Source: Agromyces italicus DSM 16388
GTDB lineage: Bacteria > Actinomycetota > Actinomycetes > Actinomycetales > Microbacteriaceae
Reading direction: 5' to 3'
Length of the DNA stretch: 64,000 nucleotides
Assembly: GCF_000421545.1 (NCBI RefSeq)
Contig: NZ_ATXF01000005.1
Span: forward strand, 1-64,000
In this document: one piece after another, positions 41,869 through 51,129 of the stretch
Layout of the letters: each line of letters starts with the position of its first letter
How positions within the stretch are numbered: the stretch's first letter is position 1
The notes under the pieces: model-generated
Seen by the model: the letters and a program-made list of their open reading frames with translations, nothing else
What the model was told of the DNA's origin: nothing
Databases searched by the model: none
Made by a program: the position numbers and the translations under genes

Positions 41869-42647
41869 GCGACACCACGCTCGAGCCCGAGGCCGCGCGC
41901 CAGGGAGTGCCCGACGGAGCACTCGCACTCGAGGCATCCGCTCGCACGCGGCACCCCGCTGCCGGGCGCATCGACGCCGTCGTTGTCGGCTGGTGCCGCT
42001 GGTACACCGCCGACCTGCCCGACGAGGTCGCCGCCGAGCGTCGGGCCGAACTCGCCTCAGACCTCTTCGAAGAGCGAGCGCACGCAAACGCATCCGCATC
42101 CGCATCCGCATCGATCCTCGGCCGAGCGATCCGCGGCATCCCCGCCGACCTCGCCTGGCGCGGTGCGCGCCTCCGGCGAGTCGCGCTCGGTGCACCGCCG
42201 GGCACCTTCCCGCTCGCGATGCCGGCGCTCGCGCACCTCGCCGCGCTCGCCCTCGTGGCCTGGGGCGTGTTCGTCGTCTGGCGGGTCGCCCGCAGCGTGC
42301 TCCTCGGCGACTGGCGCGGCGCGGCCGACGTGGCCGAGCTCACGGTCGTGGGTCTCGTGCTCGCCCTCCTCGGCTCGTGGCTGCTCGTGGCCCTGCGACG
42401 TCGTGGCTTCGCGGGGCTCGTGCTCGCGGTCGCGGCCTATCTGCTGATCCGCTTCGGCATGTACGCGCTCGTGGAGACGAGCGTGACGCTCACGGCGTTC
42501 TACTCGTCCTCGACGGCGCAGATGGTGCTGCTGAACCGGGTTGCGACGGGTGCGGCGGCGCTCTTCTTCCTCTCGATCGGGGCTTGGTGGGCCGACCCCA
42601 AGACCGTGCCGACGGCATCCGCCGAGCCGACTGGAGCGTCGCGATGA
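41865..42647 (+). CDS. Membrane protein of the PadR operon, unknown
   Basis: The 260-residue protein has a soluble N-terminal half (CRWYTADLPDEVAAERRAELASDLFEERAHA) that resembles the cytoplasmic part of PadR-linked DUF1700-like or permease-like membrane proteins, and four membrane helices (about 120-250). A short Ala-Ser repeat (ASASASAS) lies near residue 70. It is coupled to the regulator and to the next gene by ATGA overlaps. In such operons the regulator often controls a membrane-stress or export function; this is inference. Confidence 0.75.
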   Translation: MSDTTLEPEAARQGVPDGALALEASARTRHPAAGRIDAVVVGWCRWYTADLPDEVAAERRAELASDLFEERAHANASASASASILGRAIRGIPADLAWRGARLRRVALGAPPGTFPLAMPALAHLAALALVAWGVFVVWRVARSVLLGDWRGAADVAELTVVGLVLALLGSWLLVALRRRGFAGLVLAVAAYLLIRFGMYALVETSVTLTAFYSSSTAQMVLLNRVATGAAALFFLSIGAWWADPKTVPTASAEPTGASR

Positions 42648-43390
42648 ACCTCAGACGATTGACCGCGCCCATCGCCCTCGGCGGCCTCGTCGTGTGCGCC
42701 GTCGCCGTCGGGCTCACCGTCGCGGGCGCGTACGGGTTCACGCCGTTCGAGCTGCCGAACGACGCGGCATCCCGGACGGCCGTGACCGGCGGCGGCGACC
42801 TCGCCGCCGCGAGCGCAGCGGGCACGGCGACCGACGACGGCGTGATCGTCGAGGCGTTCGACTCGCCGCTCGAGTCCGACGAAGACCGCTCGGAGTACAT
42901 GGGCCGCGAGCAGGTCATCGCCGAGTGCATGGGCTGGCAGGGCGTCGAGTACCTGCCCGCCGCGCCCTGGCTGAATCAGGACAGACAGCCACGAGGCCTC
43001 AGCTTCGAGCAGTCGGTCATCTGGCTCAACGCCTACTACGGCGAGGCGCGCGACGGTTGGGCTGTTCCGGCGTCGGATTGGCAGCGACGCGGATGCCTCG
43101 GGGTCGGCGATCACGCGGTCGCCGTCGCACGGGCAGCCGGCACCCCGCTGTCGGCACCGCTACCCGAGCCCGACCCGAACGCGCTGACCGAGGAGGAGGA
43201 GCTCACCGCCTTCTGGGGGGTGATCGAGTCGTGCATGGCCGAGGCGGGTTTCGGCCTCGACGACGACGGCACGCCGGCGTGGGAGCTCGCGATGTACGGC
43301 GACACCGGCGCCGGGGCCGCCTACCGATGGGAGGAGGCTGGCTGCTCGGGCTACGCCACCCACGCCACCGGCAACGACAACATGCACTGA
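42644..43390 (+). CDS. Secreted protein of the PadR operon, unknown
   Basis: The 248-residue protein starts with a signal peptide or single membrane anchor (about 8-30), followed by a low-complexity Ala/Gly stretch and an extracellular part with four or five cysteines (ECMGWQGVEYLP, GCLGVGDHAV, SCMAEAGFGL, GCSGY). The spacing CMxW ... CMAEAGF recurs, hinting at two related halves. It overlaps the previous gene by 4 nt and ends the operon. I do not recognise the family. Confidence 0.7.
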   Translation: MNLRRLTAPIALGGLVVCAVAVGLTVAGAYGFTPFELPNDAASRTAVTGGGDLAAASAAGTATDDGVIVEAFDSPLESDEDRSEYMGREQVIAECMGWQGVEYLPAAPWLNQDRQPRGLSFEQSVIWLNAYYGEARDGWAVPASDWQRRGCLGVGDHAVAVARAAGTPLSAPLPEPDPNALTEEEELTAFWGVIESCMAEAGFGLDDDGTPAWELAMYGDTGAGAAYRWEEAGCSGYATHATGNDNMH

Positions 43391-43446
43391 TCGCGCACAC
43401 CCGGAACACCCGCGCCGACGGTCGAGTGCACCGCGGGACATCCGCC

Positions 43447-44919
43447 CTACTGCAGCGCCGACGTCAGCCGTGCCACTCCGTCGAGGAACGTTGCGGTCGC
43501 CGGCTCCTGCCGCCACTCCTCGAGCGTGAGCTCGCGGCTGATCGAGCGGTACCCCTCCTCGACCTCGCGCATGTCGCGCACGAACGAGGCGCCGTGCACG
43601 AGCATCGAGATCTCGAAGTTGAGGTTGAACGAGCGGATGTCCATGTTGCTCGAGCCGATCACCGCGACGTCGTCGTCGACCGAGAGGTGCTTCGAGTGCA
43701 GGATGTACGGGCCCGGGTACTGGAAGATGCGCACGCCCGCCTCGAGCAGCGGCGTGTAGTACGAGCGCTGCGCGTGCCACACCGAGCCCTGGTCGCCGAT
43801 CTCCGAGACGAACAGTTGCACGTCGAGGCCGCGGTAGCGGGCGGAGGTGATCGCGTACATCATCGCCTCGTCGGGCACGAAGTAGGGGCTCGTGATGATC
43901 ACCCGCTCCTGCGCCGAATTCACGAGCGAGAGGAAGAGCCGCAGGTTGTTCTCCTGCGCGAACGACGGACCGCTCGGCACGATCTGGCAGACGAGAGCAC
44001 CGGCCCCGCCCTCGGCCCGGGCCTCGGCGGCCGGTACATGGGCGGTCTCGAGCAGCGACTCGCCCGTCTCCATGTACCAGTCCGAGCAGAAGACGGCGTT
44101 CACGGATGCCACGACCGGGCCGGTGACGCGCGTCACGAGCTCCTGCCACATGAGTCCGCGCTTCTGGTTCTTCGGCGAGTCGTAGTCGCGCGAGATGAGG
44201 TTCTGCGAGCCGGTGAACGCGACCCGCCCGTCGACGACGACGAGCTTGCGGTGGTTGCGCAGGTCGGGCCGCTGGAATTCGCCCTTCAACGGGCGGACCG
44301 GCAGCATGTAGTGCCACTCGAGCCCGATGCGGTCGAGTTCGGCGGCGGTCGCGTCGCTCACCGTGACGCGCCGCGAGGCGACGTGGTCGGCGAGGAGACG
44401 CACCGTCACGCCGCGCGCCACCGCGCGCTCCATCGCGGCGAAGAACCCGCGGGTCGTCTCATCGAAGGCGACGATGTAGAACTCGATGTTCACGAAGCTC
44501 GTGGCGGTATCGATCTCGGCGGCCATGCGATCGATCGAGGCCTGGTAGTCGCCGATGAGTTCGGCGTCGTTGCCCCCGACGGCGGGCAGCGCGGCGAGCA
44601 CCCGGCTCTGCTCGGTGATCGAACGGAACGCGGCGGGCCACTCGGCCTGCCCTTCGACGGGCGGGAGATCAGCGGTGCGCGCGGCGATCTCGGCGTCGAT
44701 CTCGCGCTGGCGTTCGACGCGCTGCTTCGGCAGACGCACGTTGCCGATGAGGAGGTAAAGCGCGACCCCGATGAACGGGATGAGGAAGACGGCGAGCAGC
44801 CACGCCATCGCGGCGGTCGGCTTGCGATCGCGCGGGATGACGATGAGCGCGACGATGCGGATGGTCCAGTCGGCCACCACGAGCGCGACGGTGGTGACGA
44901 CCGCGGGGTCGATGTTCAT
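43447..44919 (-). CDS. cls: Cardiolipin synthase
   Basis: The enzyme joins two phosphatidylglycerols, or a CDP-diacylglycerol and phosphatidylglycerol, to form cardiolipin in the membrane. The 490-residue protein has two N-terminal membrane helices (about 8-30 and 37-58) and two HKD motifs, HRKLVVVDGRVAFTGSQN and HSKHLSVDDDVAVIGSSN. The ATG at 44919 gives the normal length of the ClsA family. Confidence 0.95.
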   Translation of the reverse strand: MNIDPAVVTTVALVVADWTIRIVALIVIPRDRKPTAAMAWLLAVFLIPFIGVALYLLIGNVRLPKQRVERQREIDAEIAARTADLPPVEGQAEWPAAFRSITEQSRVLAALPAVGGNDAELIGDYQASIDRMAAEIDTATSFVNIEFYIVAFDETTRGFFAAMERAVARGVTVRLLADHVASRRVTVSDATAAELDRIGLEWHYMLPVRPLKGEFQRPDLRNHRKLVVVDGRVAFTGSQNLISRDYDSPKNQKRGLMWQELVTRVTGPVVASVNAVFCSDWYMETGESLLETAHVPAAEARAEGGAGALVCQIVPSGPSFAQENNLRLFLSLVNSAQERVIITSPYFVPDEAMMYAITSARYRGLDVQLFVSEIGDQGSVWHAQRSYYTPLLEAGVRIFQYPGPYILHSKHLSVDDDVAVIGSSNMDIRSFNLNFEISMLVHGASFVRDMREVEEGYRSISRELTLEEWRQEPATATFLDGVARLTSALQ

Positions 44920-45041
44920 CGGTGCGCACTCCGGGCGATGTCGATGTGCATGGTCCTCCTCGAACGGCGCCGCCCGTCGGCCGATGCGCCGGAGGGTCGG
45001 AACAACGATAGCGGCGACACGCGATGCCGGAGGGGACCGGC

Positions 45042-45827
45042 TCAACTCACGGGCCGGACCCGTGAGTCGAGCATGGCCCGCAGCCGCTCGACGTCTCGCC
45101 GGTACATCGCCGCGTGCCCGGCGAAGTCGTCGCGGCCCGTTTCGACGGCCCTCGCCTCGGTGAACGCGGCGAGGTCGTCGAGATGGTCGGCTGCGGCCGC
45201 CAGCACCTCGCCGACGCCGTACGGCAGGTCGTACGCGACGATCAGGCGCCGAACCCTCGTGATCGGATCCTCCCCCTCGGAGGTACGTCGGGCGTCGTAG
45301 CCCTCGGCGTCTTCGGCGATCGGCGCGAGCCGGTACGCGAGATACCCGAGGTCGCGCAGGCGCGGCCCCGGAGCCGCGAAGTCGAAGTCGATGAGCCCGG
45401 TCACTCGCCCGCCGTCAACGACGAGGTTGTACGGCGCGACGTCGTTGTGGCACACGACCTCGACGGGCTCGCGCACCGGCGCGCGCCAGATGCGCCCCGG
45501 TTCGGTCGCGAGGGCGACGGATGCCTCGTGCACGCGCCGCAGCAACCGACCGGCCTGATCGAGCACGGAACTCGACCACAGCACCTCGGGCGGAGCATCG
45601 ACGAGCATCGTGCCGGGCAGGAACCCGAGCACCTCGCGCCCGGCGGCGTCGAACCCCCGCACTTCGGGCACCTCGCGCATGCCCGCCGAGCGGAGGGCGG
45701 CGAGGAGCGTGTGCACCGCCGGCGTCCAGGGCCCGGCGACACGGCGCACGGTGTCGCCGATCCGCACGACGGGCTCCATGTTGCCCCCGGAGAGCTCGGT
45801 CTCCTGGGGCTCGTCCGCGGCATCCAC
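45042..45827 (-). CDS. Aminoglycoside-phosphotransferase-like kinase
   Basis: The 261-residue protein belongs to the APH/choline-kinase fold: catalytic loop VVCHNDVAPYNLVV with the Asp and Asn, and the metal-binding DFDFAAPGPRLRDLGY. Such proteins are often annotated as phosphotransferases of unknown small-molecule substrate, and resistance should not be assumed. It lies upstream of cls on the same strand, 122 nt away. Confidence 0.88.
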   Translation of the reverse strand: MDAADEPQETELSGGNMEPVVRIGDTVRRVAGPWTPAVHTLLAALRSAGMREVPEVRGFDAAGREVLGFLPGTMLVDAPPEVLWSSSVLDQAGRLLRRVHEASVALATEPGRIWRAPVREPVEVVCHNDVAPYNLVVDGGRVTGLIDFDFAAPGPRLRDLGYLAYRLAPIAEDAEGYDARRTSEGEDPITRVRRLIVAYDLPYGVGEVLAAAADHLDDLAAFTEARAVETGRDDFAGHAAMYRRDVERLRAMLDSRVRPVS

Positions 45828-45933
45828 CCCACCACTTTGCCAGAGCCGCGCGACCGTCTCCCTTGTCGGAGCGTCGACGGTCGGCGAGAATGCGACGACG
45901 AGTCACGTCGCCGAGCGAACGCGAAGGAGCACT

Positions 45934-46254
45934 ATGACCGACGAGCACCTCCCGCGCCGATTCCAGATCGATCTGCCGTCGGATCGGGCGCAGGGCGTCT
46001 TCGCCGACTTCGCGCGGGTCTGGCACACACCGAACGTCTTCGTCATGGACTACGTCGCACTGACGCAACCGCCCGCCACCGTCGAGGACGCCGACGGGAC
46101 GCGGGCGGTTGCCGTGCCCGGTCAGATCGTGAGCCGGATCCGCATCCCGCCCGAGCAGGTGTTCGAACTGGCGAAGGCGCTCACCCAGCAACTCGAGGCG
46201 TGGGAGCAGGAGACCGGGCGCAAGCCTCCCGAGCGGCCGCTGTTCGACGGCTGA
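45934..46254 (+). CDS. DUF3467 protein
   Basis: The 106-residue protein shows the DUF3467 pattern (ADFARVWHTPNVFVMDYVAL, SRIRIPPEQVFELAKALTQQLEAWEQETG). The family is small, soluble and of unknown function. A gaaggag ribosome binding site precedes the ATG. It is divergent from the APH-like gene and convergent with the VOC protein. Confidence 0.88.
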   Translation: MTDEHLPRRFQIDLPSDRAQGVFADFARVWHTPNVFVMDYVALTQPPATVEDADGTRAVAVPGQIVSRIRIPPEQVFELAKALTQQLEAWEQETGRKPPERPLFDG

Positions 46255-46276
46255 CCGGCGCGAAGTCGACCCGGGC

Positions 46277-46909
46277 TCAGTGCTCGGCTGGCTCCCACTC
46301 GAATCCGTCGGGGTCGATCGCCGCTGCACGGCCGCCGACGAGGACGAGGCGGTGCGAGCCCGACCCCTCCGCGGGGACCCCGGCGTCCTTCGCGAGCGGG
46401 CCGCGGCGGTAGAGGCCGAGCTGGATCGCCCCCTCCGGGTTCGCGAACTCGACGTAGCTGCGGCCGAAGCTCTTGCCGACACTGAAGCCCTGCTCGACGT
46501 AGAAGCGCTTGCTCGCGAGGATGTCGTCGGCGCCGATCAGCAACACGATCCGGTCGATCTCGCCGGTGTCGGGGCCGGTGTCCTTCTTCGCGGCGGTCGC
46601 GATCTTCCAGACGCTGCCGTCGGGCGCCTGCACGACGCCCCCGAAGCCCCACATCGACTTCGCCGCGGGCTTCACGAGGGTGCCGCCGGCGGCGACGGCC
46701 GCGTCGACGATCCGGCGCACGGCGGCCGGCTGAGAGACGAGGAGCGAGGCCATGAAGCCGCGGAAGCCGGTGGACGGCGAGTCGGCCGCGCGGACGCGGA
46801 GGCGGCGACCGAGCCCGAAGGCATCGGCGTAGAAGCGCTCGGCGGCGGCCGGGTCGGCAGCCTCGATGACGATGGAGTCGATGGCGGTGGATGCGGTTCT
46901 CGTGTTCAT
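46277..46909 (-). CDS. VOC (glyoxalase/bleomycin-resistance fold) protein
   Basis: The 210-residue protein has two beta-alpha-beta-beta-beta halves, each with the VOC pattern (IVIEAADPAAAERFYADAFGLG and IVLLIGADDILASKRFYVEQGF). The metal ligands typical of active glyoxalases are not obvious, so substrate binding without classical glyoxalase activity is possible. The ATG at 46909 is used; a GTG three codons earlier is an alternative. Confidence 0.88.
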   Translation of the reverse strand: MNTRTASTAIDSIVIEAADPAAAERFYADAFGLGRRLRVRAADSPSTGFRGFMASLLVSQPAAVRRIVDAAVAAGGTLVKPAAKSMWGFGGVVQAPDGSVWKIATAAKKDTGPDTGEIDRIVLLIGADDILASKRFYVEQGFSVGKSFGRSYVEFANPEGAIQLGLYRRGPLAKDAGVPAEGSGSHRLVLVGGRAAAIDPDGFEWEPAEH

Positions 46910-46971
46910 GTCGATCACGCTATTTCCGCGGCCCGCCGGGCTGCTTCTCGATTCCTGACCGATCGCCGGGC

Positions 46972-47985
46972 TCAGCCCTGCGTCCACTCCAGCAGCCGCT
47001 CGACCGGCCAGGTCGTGATGATGCGATCGGCCGGCACGCCGTTCGCCTCGGCGCGGGCCGCGCCGAGCTCGAGGAACGAGAGGTGGCCGGGCGCGTGGGC
47101 GTCGCTGTCGATCGAGAACAGGCAACCGGCGTCGAGCGCGAGCGCGATGAGCTCGTCGGGCGGATCCTGCCGTTCGGGGCGCGAGTTGATCTCGACGGCG
47201 ACGTCGTGCGCGGCGCACGCGGCGAACACCGCTTCGGCGTCGAAGGTCGACTGCGGCCTGGTGCCGCGCGCACCCTCGACGAGCCTTCCGGTGCAGTGAC
47301 CCAGCACGTTCAGCTGCGGGTCGGCGATGGCGCGAAGCATCCGTGCCGTCATCTCGGCGCCTTCCATGCGGAGTTTCGAGTGCACGCTGCCGACGACGAC
47401 GTCGAGCCGGCCGAGCATCTCGGGCGTCTGGTCGAGTTCGCCGCCCACCAGGATGTCGACCTCGATGCCGCGCAGCAACCGGATGCCGGGCACCCGCGCC
47501 TGCACTTCGTCGATGAGCGACTGCTGCTCGGTGAGCCGCTCGGCGCTGAGCCCGTTCGCGACCCGCAGGCTCGGCGAGTGGTCGGTGACCGCGAGGTACT
47601 CGAGGCGCAGCGCCTCGGCGGCGCGCGCCATCACCTCGAGGCTCGTCGTGCCGTCGGACCAGTCGGTGTGGCTGTGCAGGTCGCCACGGAGTTCGGCGCG
47701 GAGTCCGGCGACCTCGCCGGTCGGGGAGAGCCCGGCGTTCGCGCGAAGCGACGCGAGTCGTTCGGGCACCGTGCCCGCGGCGGCCTCGGCGATCACCGTG
47801 AAGCTCGAGTCGCCGATGCCCGGCATCCGCCTGAGTCGCCCGTCGACGACGCGCGCGGCGACCTCGTCGGGCGCGAGCTGCCGGATGGCGTCGGCGGCCT
47901 TGCGGAACGCCTTCGACTTGAACGCCGAGGCGCGGTCGCGTTCGAGGAGGAACGCGATCTCCTCGAGTGCCGCGACCGGATCCAT
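46972..47985 (-). CDS. PHP-domain hydrolase with PolX-like N-terminus
   Basis: The 337-residue protein begins with a helix-hairpin-helix-like domain (VAALEEIAFLLERDRASAFKSKAFRKAADAIR, IGDSSFTVIAEA), as in PolX, then a PHP domain with the metal motifs DLHSHTDWSDG, VTDHS, IEVDIL, EINSRPE and SIDSDAHAP. The polymerase palm is missing, so it is probably a nuclease or phosphoesterase. It is divergent from the MFS gene. Confidence 0.9.
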   Translation of the reverse strand: MDPVAALEEIAFLLERDRASAFKSKAFRKAADAIRQLAPDEVAARVVDGRLRRMPGIGDSSFTVIAEAAAGTVPERLASLRANAGLSPTGEVAGLRAELRGDLHSHTDWSDGTTSLEVMARAAEALRLEYLAVTDHSPSLRVANGLSAERLTEQQSLIDEVQARVPGIRLLRGIEVDILVGGELDQTPEMLGRLDVVVGSVHSKLRMEGAEMTARMLRAIADPQLNVLGHCTGRLVEGARGTRPQSTFDAEAVFAACAAHDVAVEINSRPERQDPPDELIALALDAGCLFSIDSDAHAPGHLSFLELGAARAEANGVPADRIITTWPVERLLEWTQG

Positions 47986-48040
47986 CCCCCCATTGTGGCG
48001 CGACGTTCGGCGCGCCGCGAGTGTCCGATCGTCACGGGAG

Positions 48041-48088
48041 TTGACAGCGGCATCCAAACCTCGGTATATCTATACCCCCTAGGGGTAT
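48041..48088 (+). promoter_or_regulatory. Promoter and CsoR-type operator of the MFS gene
   Basis: A ttgaca box (48041-48046) and tatatc box (48065-48070) are 18 nt apart. Immediately downstream is ataccccctaggggtat (48072-48088), with perfect 7-bp arms atacccc/ggggtat and a three-nt centre. This is the type bound by CsoR/FrmR/CstR-family repressors. An aagga ribosome binding site follows. Confidence 0.75.
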
Positions 48089-48113
48089 TCAGATCGAGAG
48101 AAGGAATCAGACC

Positions 48114-49556
48114 ATGTCCACCTCCACCGCACCGGCACCACGCCGGTGGCTCGGCCTCGCGCTCATCGCCGCGGCCCAGTTCGTCGTCATCATGGACACG
48201 TCGATCATCGGCGTCGCCCTGCCCGACATCCAGGCCGAACTCGGCTTCACGCCCGAGTCGCTCTCGTGGGTGTTCAACGCGTACGTCGTCGCCTTCGGCG
48301 GACTGCTGCTGCTCGGCGGCCGGCTCTCCGACGTGTTCGGCGCCCGACGCGTGTTCATCGCCGGCTGGGTCACCCTCGCGCTCGGCTCGGTGCTCGCCGG
48401 CGCCGCGTCGAACGTCGGCCTCGAGATCGCCGGCCGCGCCGTGCAGGGCGCCGGCGCCGCGCTCATCGCCCCCGCCGCGCTCACCCTGCTGATGGTGCTC
48501 TTCGGCGGCACCCCCGAGCTCCCCCGCGCCTTCGCCGTCTACGGCGCCGCTGCGCCGATCGGCGGAACCGCGGGCGTGTTCCTCGGCGGCGTGCTCACCG
48601 AGTACGCGAGCTGGCCGTGGGTGTTCTACGTGACCGTGCCGATCGCCGTGCTCGTCGTCGCACTCACCCCGCTCGCGCTGCCCGCCGTCCGCGGCGGACG
48701 GGGTGCGGTCGACCTCGCCGGTGCGATCACCGCGACCGCCGGCCTCGCGGCCGTCGTCTACGGCGTGGTGCGCGCACCCGAGGTCGGTTGGGGTTCGATC
48801 GAGACGATCACGGCGCTCGTCGCCGGTGCCGCCCTCCTCATCGCATTCTTCGTGATCCAGGCCAAGAGCCGCCAGCCGCTGCTGCGACTCGGCATCTTCC
48901 GAGCTCCGCAACTCGGCGCGGCGAACCTCGCGCAACTCCTGCTCGGCGCCGCGTGGGTGCCGATGTGGTTCTTCCTGAACCTCTACCTGCAGCAGGTGCT
49001 CGGCGCCGGCGCGTTCGCCTCGGGCGCCGCGCTCCTGCCGATGACGGCCCTCATCGTGATCGGCATGGTCGCACTCGCCCCGCGGCTCCAGGCGCGCTTC
49101 GGCGCGAAGCCGCTCATCGTGACGGGCTTCGCCCTGCTCGCGGTCGGGCTGGGCTGGCTCGCGTTGGTTCGCCCCGATGGCAGCTACGTCGCCGATGTGC
49201 TGCCCGCGTCGCTCGTCGCCGCCCTCGGCATGGCGCTCGCCTTCGTGCCCTCGCTCGGCACGGCGATCGGCGCCGCCCGCCCCGAGGAGACGGGTGTCGC
49301 CTCGGGCCTCGTCAACACGAGCTACCAGATCGGCTCGGCGGTCGGGCTCGCGGTGCTCACCGCGATCAGTGCCGCGGTCACCGCAGGCGGGTCGGATGCC
49401 ACGGCGCTGACGAGCGGGTTCTCGGCGGCGTTCCTCGGGGCCGGCATCCTCGCCCTCGCCGGGCTCCTCGCCGCCGCGGTCCTGCTGCGCGGGGCCCGCG
49501 CAACGGCCGCATCATCCGGCACCGACACCGCGGCGCGAGCAACGGTCGACGCCTGA
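48114..49556 (+). CDS. MFS drug/solute exporter (DHA2, 14 helices)
   Basis: The 480-residue protein is a proton-coupled exporter of the EmrB/QacA group: start LIAAAQFVVIMDTSIIGVALPDIQAELGF, motif A-like GGRLSDVFGARRVF and motif C-like GGTAGVFLGGVLTEY, with about 14 membrane helices. The substrate is unknown. Upstream CsoR-type operator suggests induction by copper, formaldehyde, sulfide or a similar small reactive species, rather than a TetR-controlled drug response. Confidence 0.93.
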   Translation: MSTSTAPAPRRWLGLALIAAAQFVVIMDTSIIGVALPDIQAELGFTPESLSWVFNAYVVAFGGLLLLGGRLSDVFGARRVFIAGWVTLALGSVLAGAASNVGLEIAGRAVQGAGAALIAPAALTLLMVLFGGTPELPRAFAVYGAAAPIGGTAGVFLGGVLTEYASWPWVFYVTVPIAVLVVALTPLALPAVRGGRGAVDLAGAITATAGLAAVVYGVVRAPEVGWGSIETITALVAGAALLIAFFVIQAKSRQPLLRLGIFRAPQLGAANLAQLLLGAAWVPMWFFLNLYLQQVLGAGAFASGAALLPMTALIVIGMVALAPRLQARFGAKPLIVTGFALLAVGLGWLALVRPDGSYVADVLPASLVAALGMALAFVPSLGTAIGAARPEETGVASGLVNTSYQIGSAVGLAVLTAISAAVTAGGSDATALTSGFSAAFLGAGILALAGLLAAAVLLRGARATAASSGTDTAARATVDA

Positions 49557-49591
49557 TCGGCACGTGCGGTCGCCTCGGCGTTCGCACGCCC

Positions 49592-49651
49592 GAGTGAGGT
49601 TCGCGCCCCTGAGCGAGACTCGAACTCGCCTCAGCGGCGCGAACCTCACTC
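49592..49651. terminator. Cruciform-forming inverted repeat between convergent genes
   Basis: The perfect 16-bp arms gagtgaggttcgcgcc (49592-49607) and ggcgcgaacctcactc (49636-49651) enclose a second imperfect stem. It lies between the ends of the MFS gene and the alcohol dehydrogenase gene and probably ends both. Confidence 0.75.
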
Positions 49652-49679
49652 ACTCGTGCTGGGGTCGACCGGGCGGCGA

Positions 49680-50720
49680 CTACAGCTCGACGACCGTCAT
49701 CCCCGATCCGGTCGAAGCGGCGCCCATCGCGACGAGGGCATCGGGCACCTCGTCGAGTGCGATGCGCCGACCGACGAGCTCGATCGGCCGGAAGTCGCCC
49801 GAGGCGACGGCCCCGAGCATCGACGGGTACTCGTGCGCCGACATGCCGTGGCTACCGAGGATCTCGAGCTCACCGGCGATGACCGCGTCCATCGGCATCG
49901 CCGAGAGCGCCGAGTCGCCGACCATGAGACCGATCTGCACATGGCGGCCGCGTTTCTTCAGGCTGCGCACCGAGGCGAACGAGGTCTGGCTCGAGCCGAA
50001 CGCGTCGACCGAGACATCCACCCCGCCGCCCGAGGCGTCGATGATGCGCTCGGCGGCGCCGTCACCGCCCTGCACCGGCACCGCACCGAGCTTGGCGGCC
50101 GCGGCGAGCGCGGCGTCCGAGACATCCACGCCGTAGACCTCGACGCCGGCGGCGACGGCGATCATGATCGCCGAGAGGCCGACGCCGCCGCAGCCGTGCA
50201 CGGCGATGCGCTCGCCCGGCGCGAGTCGGCTGCGCGAGACGATCGCGCGGTAGGCGGTCGCGAAGCGACAGCCGAGCGAGGCGGCCTCGACGAAGCCGAG
50301 CGAGTCGGGCAGCCGGATCAGGTTGAGCTCGGCCTCGTCGATCGCGACGAATTCGGCGAACGAGCCCCAGTGGGTGAAGCCCGGCTGCGACTGGTGGTCG
50401 CAGACCTGCTCGTTGCCCGAACGGCACTCGGCGCAGCGGCCGCACGCGCAGATGAAAGGTGCGGTGACGCGGTCGCCGACCTGCCAGCCGCTCTCGACCG
50501 AGACCTCGGAGCCGAGCGCCGTGATCTCGCCCGCGAACTCGTGGCCGGGCACGTGCGGCAGGGTCACTCCCTCGTCGTGCCCCATCCAGGCGTGCCAGTC
50601 GCTGCGGCACACGCCCGTGGCGCGCACGCGGATGACCGCACCGCGCGGCGGGCAGACGGGCTCGGGGACTTCGGCGAGTTCGGGCCGGGCGCCGAATTCG
50701 GTGAAGAGCACGGCGCGCAC
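49680..50720 (-). CDS. Zinc-dependent alcohol dehydrogenase
   Basis: The 346-residue medium-chain dehydrogenase has catalytic zinc ligands C38 and H60 (GHE signature), structural zinc cysteines C93, C96, C99, C107, and the cofactor motif VHGCGGVGLSAIMIA. Substrate is unclear; members of this group act on alcohols or formaldehyde conjugates. It faces the MFS gene end to end. Confidence 0.93.
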   Translation of the reverse strand: MRAVLFTEFGARPELAEVPEPVCPPRGAVIRVRATGVCRSDWHAWMGHDEGVTLPHVPGHEFAGEITALGSEVSVESGWQVGDRVTAPFICACGRCAECRSGNEQVCDHQSQPGFTHWGSFAEFVAIDEAELNLIRLPDSLGFVEAASLGCRFATAYRAIVSRSRLAPGERIAVHGCGGVGLSAIMIAVAAGVEVYGVDVSDAALAAAAKLGAVPVQGGDGAAERIIDASGGGVDVSVDAFGSSQTSFASVRSLKKRGRHVQIGLMVGDSALSAMPMDAVIAGELEILGSHGMSAHEYPSMLGAVASGDFRPIELVGRRIALDEVPDALVAMGAASTGSGMTVVEL

Positions 50721-50885
50721 AGGGGTCCTCTCGGTTCAGGCGGGCCCGTCGGGTCGGGCCGGGATGCCGCGTGGCCGGGCGGCCCCCTCACCGCGCCGCG
50801 TGCGCGACATCCGTGAGCCTACCTGCACCGCGGCGAACGCGGTGCACGCGACGCACGCGCCGGGCGGAGACCCGGTCGCCGAGGG

Positions 50886-51110
50886 TCAGGGGCGCGGGCA
50901 GGTGAAGTAGGTGGGCGTCGAGGCGTCGCCGCGGGCGATGGCGTGATCGGCCATCGGTGCCGCGCAGATCGGGCATCTCGGGTTCGCGGGCGGAACGTAC
51001 GGCGCCTCGGTCACCCCGACGCCGATGCCGACGTCGGCGGGCCCGGTGATCGGGTAGATGGCCGCGCTCAGACGATTCCAGAAGCCGGGGCGACCCTTGT
51101 ACGGGTTCAT
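50886..51110 (-). CDS. Small zinc-ribbon-like protein
   Basis: The 74-residue product starts MNPYKGRPGFW and contains CPIC and a C-terminal FTCP, a likely zinc ribbon, with a central VGIGVGV segment. The ATG at 51110 is preferred over an in-frame start 16 codons upstream because that part overlaps a palindrome. Function is unknown; similar small proteins occur across Microbacteriaceae as far as I can judge. Confidence 0.65.
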   Translation of the reverse strand: MNPYKGRPGFWNRLSAAIYPITGPADVGIGVGVTEAPYVPPANPRCPICAAPMADHAIARGDASTPTYFTCPRP

Positions 51111-51129
51111 CGTGCTGCTCACGGTCTTC

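Noticed and set aside
45042-45827. Aminoglycoside resistance gene.
   Set aside because: Only the general kinase fold is visible; there is no specific match to a resistance class and the context is housekeeping.
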